NCBI GenBank assembly: GCA_016209245.1
Contig: JACQWN010000018.1
Span: 10,421 to 17,600 of the forward strand
Reading direction: 5' to 3'
Length of the DNA stretch: 7,180 nucleotides
Source of the DNA: Bacteroidia bacterium
Lineage (GTDB): Bacteria > Bacteroidota > Bacteroidia > Bacteroidales > BM523
Shown here: positions 6,385-7,180 of the stretch, one piece after another
Position numbering within the stretch: position 1 is the stretch's first letter
How the letters are laid out: every line of letters starts with the position of its first letter
Notes under the pieces: generated by a model
The model's input: only the letters and a program-made list of their open reading frames with translations
Database searches by the model: none
Told to the model about the DNA's origin: nothing
Position numbers and translations under genes: made by a program

Positions 6385-7026
6385 TCACATCCCTTTCCAA
6401 TTACCTGGGCCTTCTCTCCATTTTTTCAGTATATCTACCTCTTCGGGTTTGATATAATTTATTTCCAAAGCCAGTTCAATTAATTGGTTATAATTGCTGA
6501 GGGTAGTAACCTCACAGGCGATTTTTTTGAAGCTATTTTCAGATATTTGAAAACTATATGAAAAAATAGCAAGCATGCCTAATACTTGGCAATTAGCTTC
6601 GCGAAGGGCTGTAACGGCTTTTAAACTGCTTCCGCCTGTTGAAATCAGATCTTCAATAATAACTACTTTATTTCCAGGTTCAATGTGACCTTCAATCTGG
6701 TTTTCCAGCCCGTGGTCTTTAACTGAAGAACGAATGTAAACGAAAGGAAGGTTCAGTTCGTGAGCAACCAGCGCTCCATGTGCGATGGCTCCGGTTGCGA
6801 CACCAGCAATCACTTCTACATCAGGATATTTTGATTTGATTATTTCAGTAAAACGGTCTTTGATATAATTCCTAACCTCGGGATATGACAATGTTTTCCT
6901 GTTATCGCAATAAATCGGCGATTTCCAACCCGACACCCAAGTATATGGTTTTGCAGGTTGCAATTTTATTGCATTAATTTGCAATAAATATTTTGCTGTA
7001 GTTTTGGCAATAGTTTGATTTGACAT
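6385..7026 (-). CDS. pyrE: Orotate phosphoribosyltransferase
   Basis: This enzyme converts orotate and PRPP to orotidine 5'-monophosphate and pyrophosphate, the fifth step of de novo UMP synthesis, in the cytoplasm. At 213 residues it has the normal length. The orotate-side motif WVSGWKSPIYCDNRKTLSYP spans 30-49. AGVATGAIAHGALVA (74-88) is the conserved PPi-loop region. The flexible catalytic loop is IRSSVKDHGLENQIEG (98-113), with R99, K103 and H105 conserved. The PRPP-binding signature VVIIEDLISTGGSS (121-134) contains the E125-D126 pair. The loop lacks the extra Lys present at position 100 in E. coli or 101 in many Gram-positive and Bacteroidota enzymes. The ATG at 7026 gives the standard N-terminus and follows a -7 box by 20 bp. 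It is transcribed convergently with the ATPase-nuclease gene; no other pyrimidine gene is visible. Confidence 0.96.
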   Translation of the reverse strand: MSNQTIAKTTAKYLLQINAIKLQPAKPYTWVSGWKSPIYCDNRKTLSYPEVRNYIKDRFTEIIKSKYPDVEVIAGVATGAIAHGALVAHELNLPFVYIRSSVKDHGLENQIEGHIEPGNKVVIIEDLISTGGSSLKAVTALREANCQVLGMLAIFSYSFQISENSFKKIACEVTTLSNYNQLIELALEINYIKPEEVDILKKWREGPGNWKGM

Positions 7027-7046
7027 AAGCTAAAAATTACTGACTG

Positions 7047-7054
7047 CAAATGTA
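7047..7054 (-). promoter_or_regulatory. Bacteroidota-type -7 box candidate for pyrE
   Basis: On the minus strand TACATTTG (7054-7047) matches TAnnTTTG and lies 20 bp before the pyrE ATG, predicting a leader of only about 10-15 nt. An A/T tract lies just upstream (about 7055-7068). A clear TTTG -33 element is not seen. Confidence 0.45.
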
Positions 7055-7137
7055 TAAAATTTTTTTTAACGACAGAATAGTTTTTATAACAAAAAAAAAT
7101 TAATTCCTGTAACTAATGTTACGACAATTTAATTTTA

Positions 7138-7170
7138 AGACCTCACAGGTTTTAGAAACCTGTGAGGTCT
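7138..7170. repeat. Perfect 15-bp stem, 3-nt loop hairpin (dispersed Bacteroidota-type repeat or bidirectional terminator)
   Basis: AGACCTCACAGGTTT (7138-7152) and its exact reverse complement (7156-7170) enclose TAG. The stem is unusually stable for such an AT-rich region. Neither side has a proper T-run, so classic intrinsic termination is only possible, not clear. From memory, AGACCTCACAGGTTT-type hairpins recur in intergenic regions of many Bacteroidota genomes, which would make this a dispersed repeat. It sits upstream of pyrE and may end a gene coming from beyond the right edge. Confidence 0.75.
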
Positions 7171-7180
7171 GGATTAAAAA

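Overview
This AT-rich 7.18-kb window looks like Bacteroidota chromosome, most likely an uncultured Bacteroidales/Cytophagales-type lineage. Three things point there. One is a large gingipain-like (peptidase C25) secreted protein with a signal peptide and a C-terminal type IX secretion (T9SS) sorting domain. The second is a set of promoter-like TAnnTTTG boxes in place of TATAAT in front of three genes, with no clear Shine-Dalgarno sequences. The third is a pyrE whose PRPP loop resembles the Bacteroidota/Firmicutes form (GLxNQIEG) more than the E. coli form.

Layout. Positions 1-119 (-) hold the first 39 codons of a gene leaving the window, resembling the N-terminus of YhcG/DUF1016 PD-(D/E)XK nucleases. 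Positions 120-334 have no convincing gene but carry three palindromes (139-156, 181-206, 245-266). Two share a core sequence and two are perfect. Positions 335-4397 (-) hold one large T9SS-exported C25 peptidase gene broken into two overlapping reading frames. The join at about 3623-3630 looks like an internal deletion that also shifts frame, because the first part of the catalytic domain seems to be missing. Positions 4398-4730 are a divergent intergenic region with a promoter candidate on each strand and an imperfect long-loop inverted repeat. Positions 4731-6296 (+) encode a P-loop AAA-type ATPase with a winged-helix-like middle and a C-terminal PD-(D/E)XK nuclease domain. Positions 6304-6359 are an exact array of eight 7-bp units between two convergent genes. 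Positions 6385-7026 (-) are pyrE (orotate phosphoribosyltransferase). A perfect 15-bp hairpin lies at 7138-7170.

The genes do not form an operon. Each appears to have its own promoter, and they cover unrelated jobs: secreted proteolysis, a DNA-associated ATPase/nuclease of unknown role, and pyrimidine synthesis. I see no CRISPR array, rRNA, tRNA, IS element or complete known defence system. The observations most worth following are the broken gingipain-like gene, the palindrome cluster in front of the YhcG-like gene, and the ATPase-nuclease fusion.
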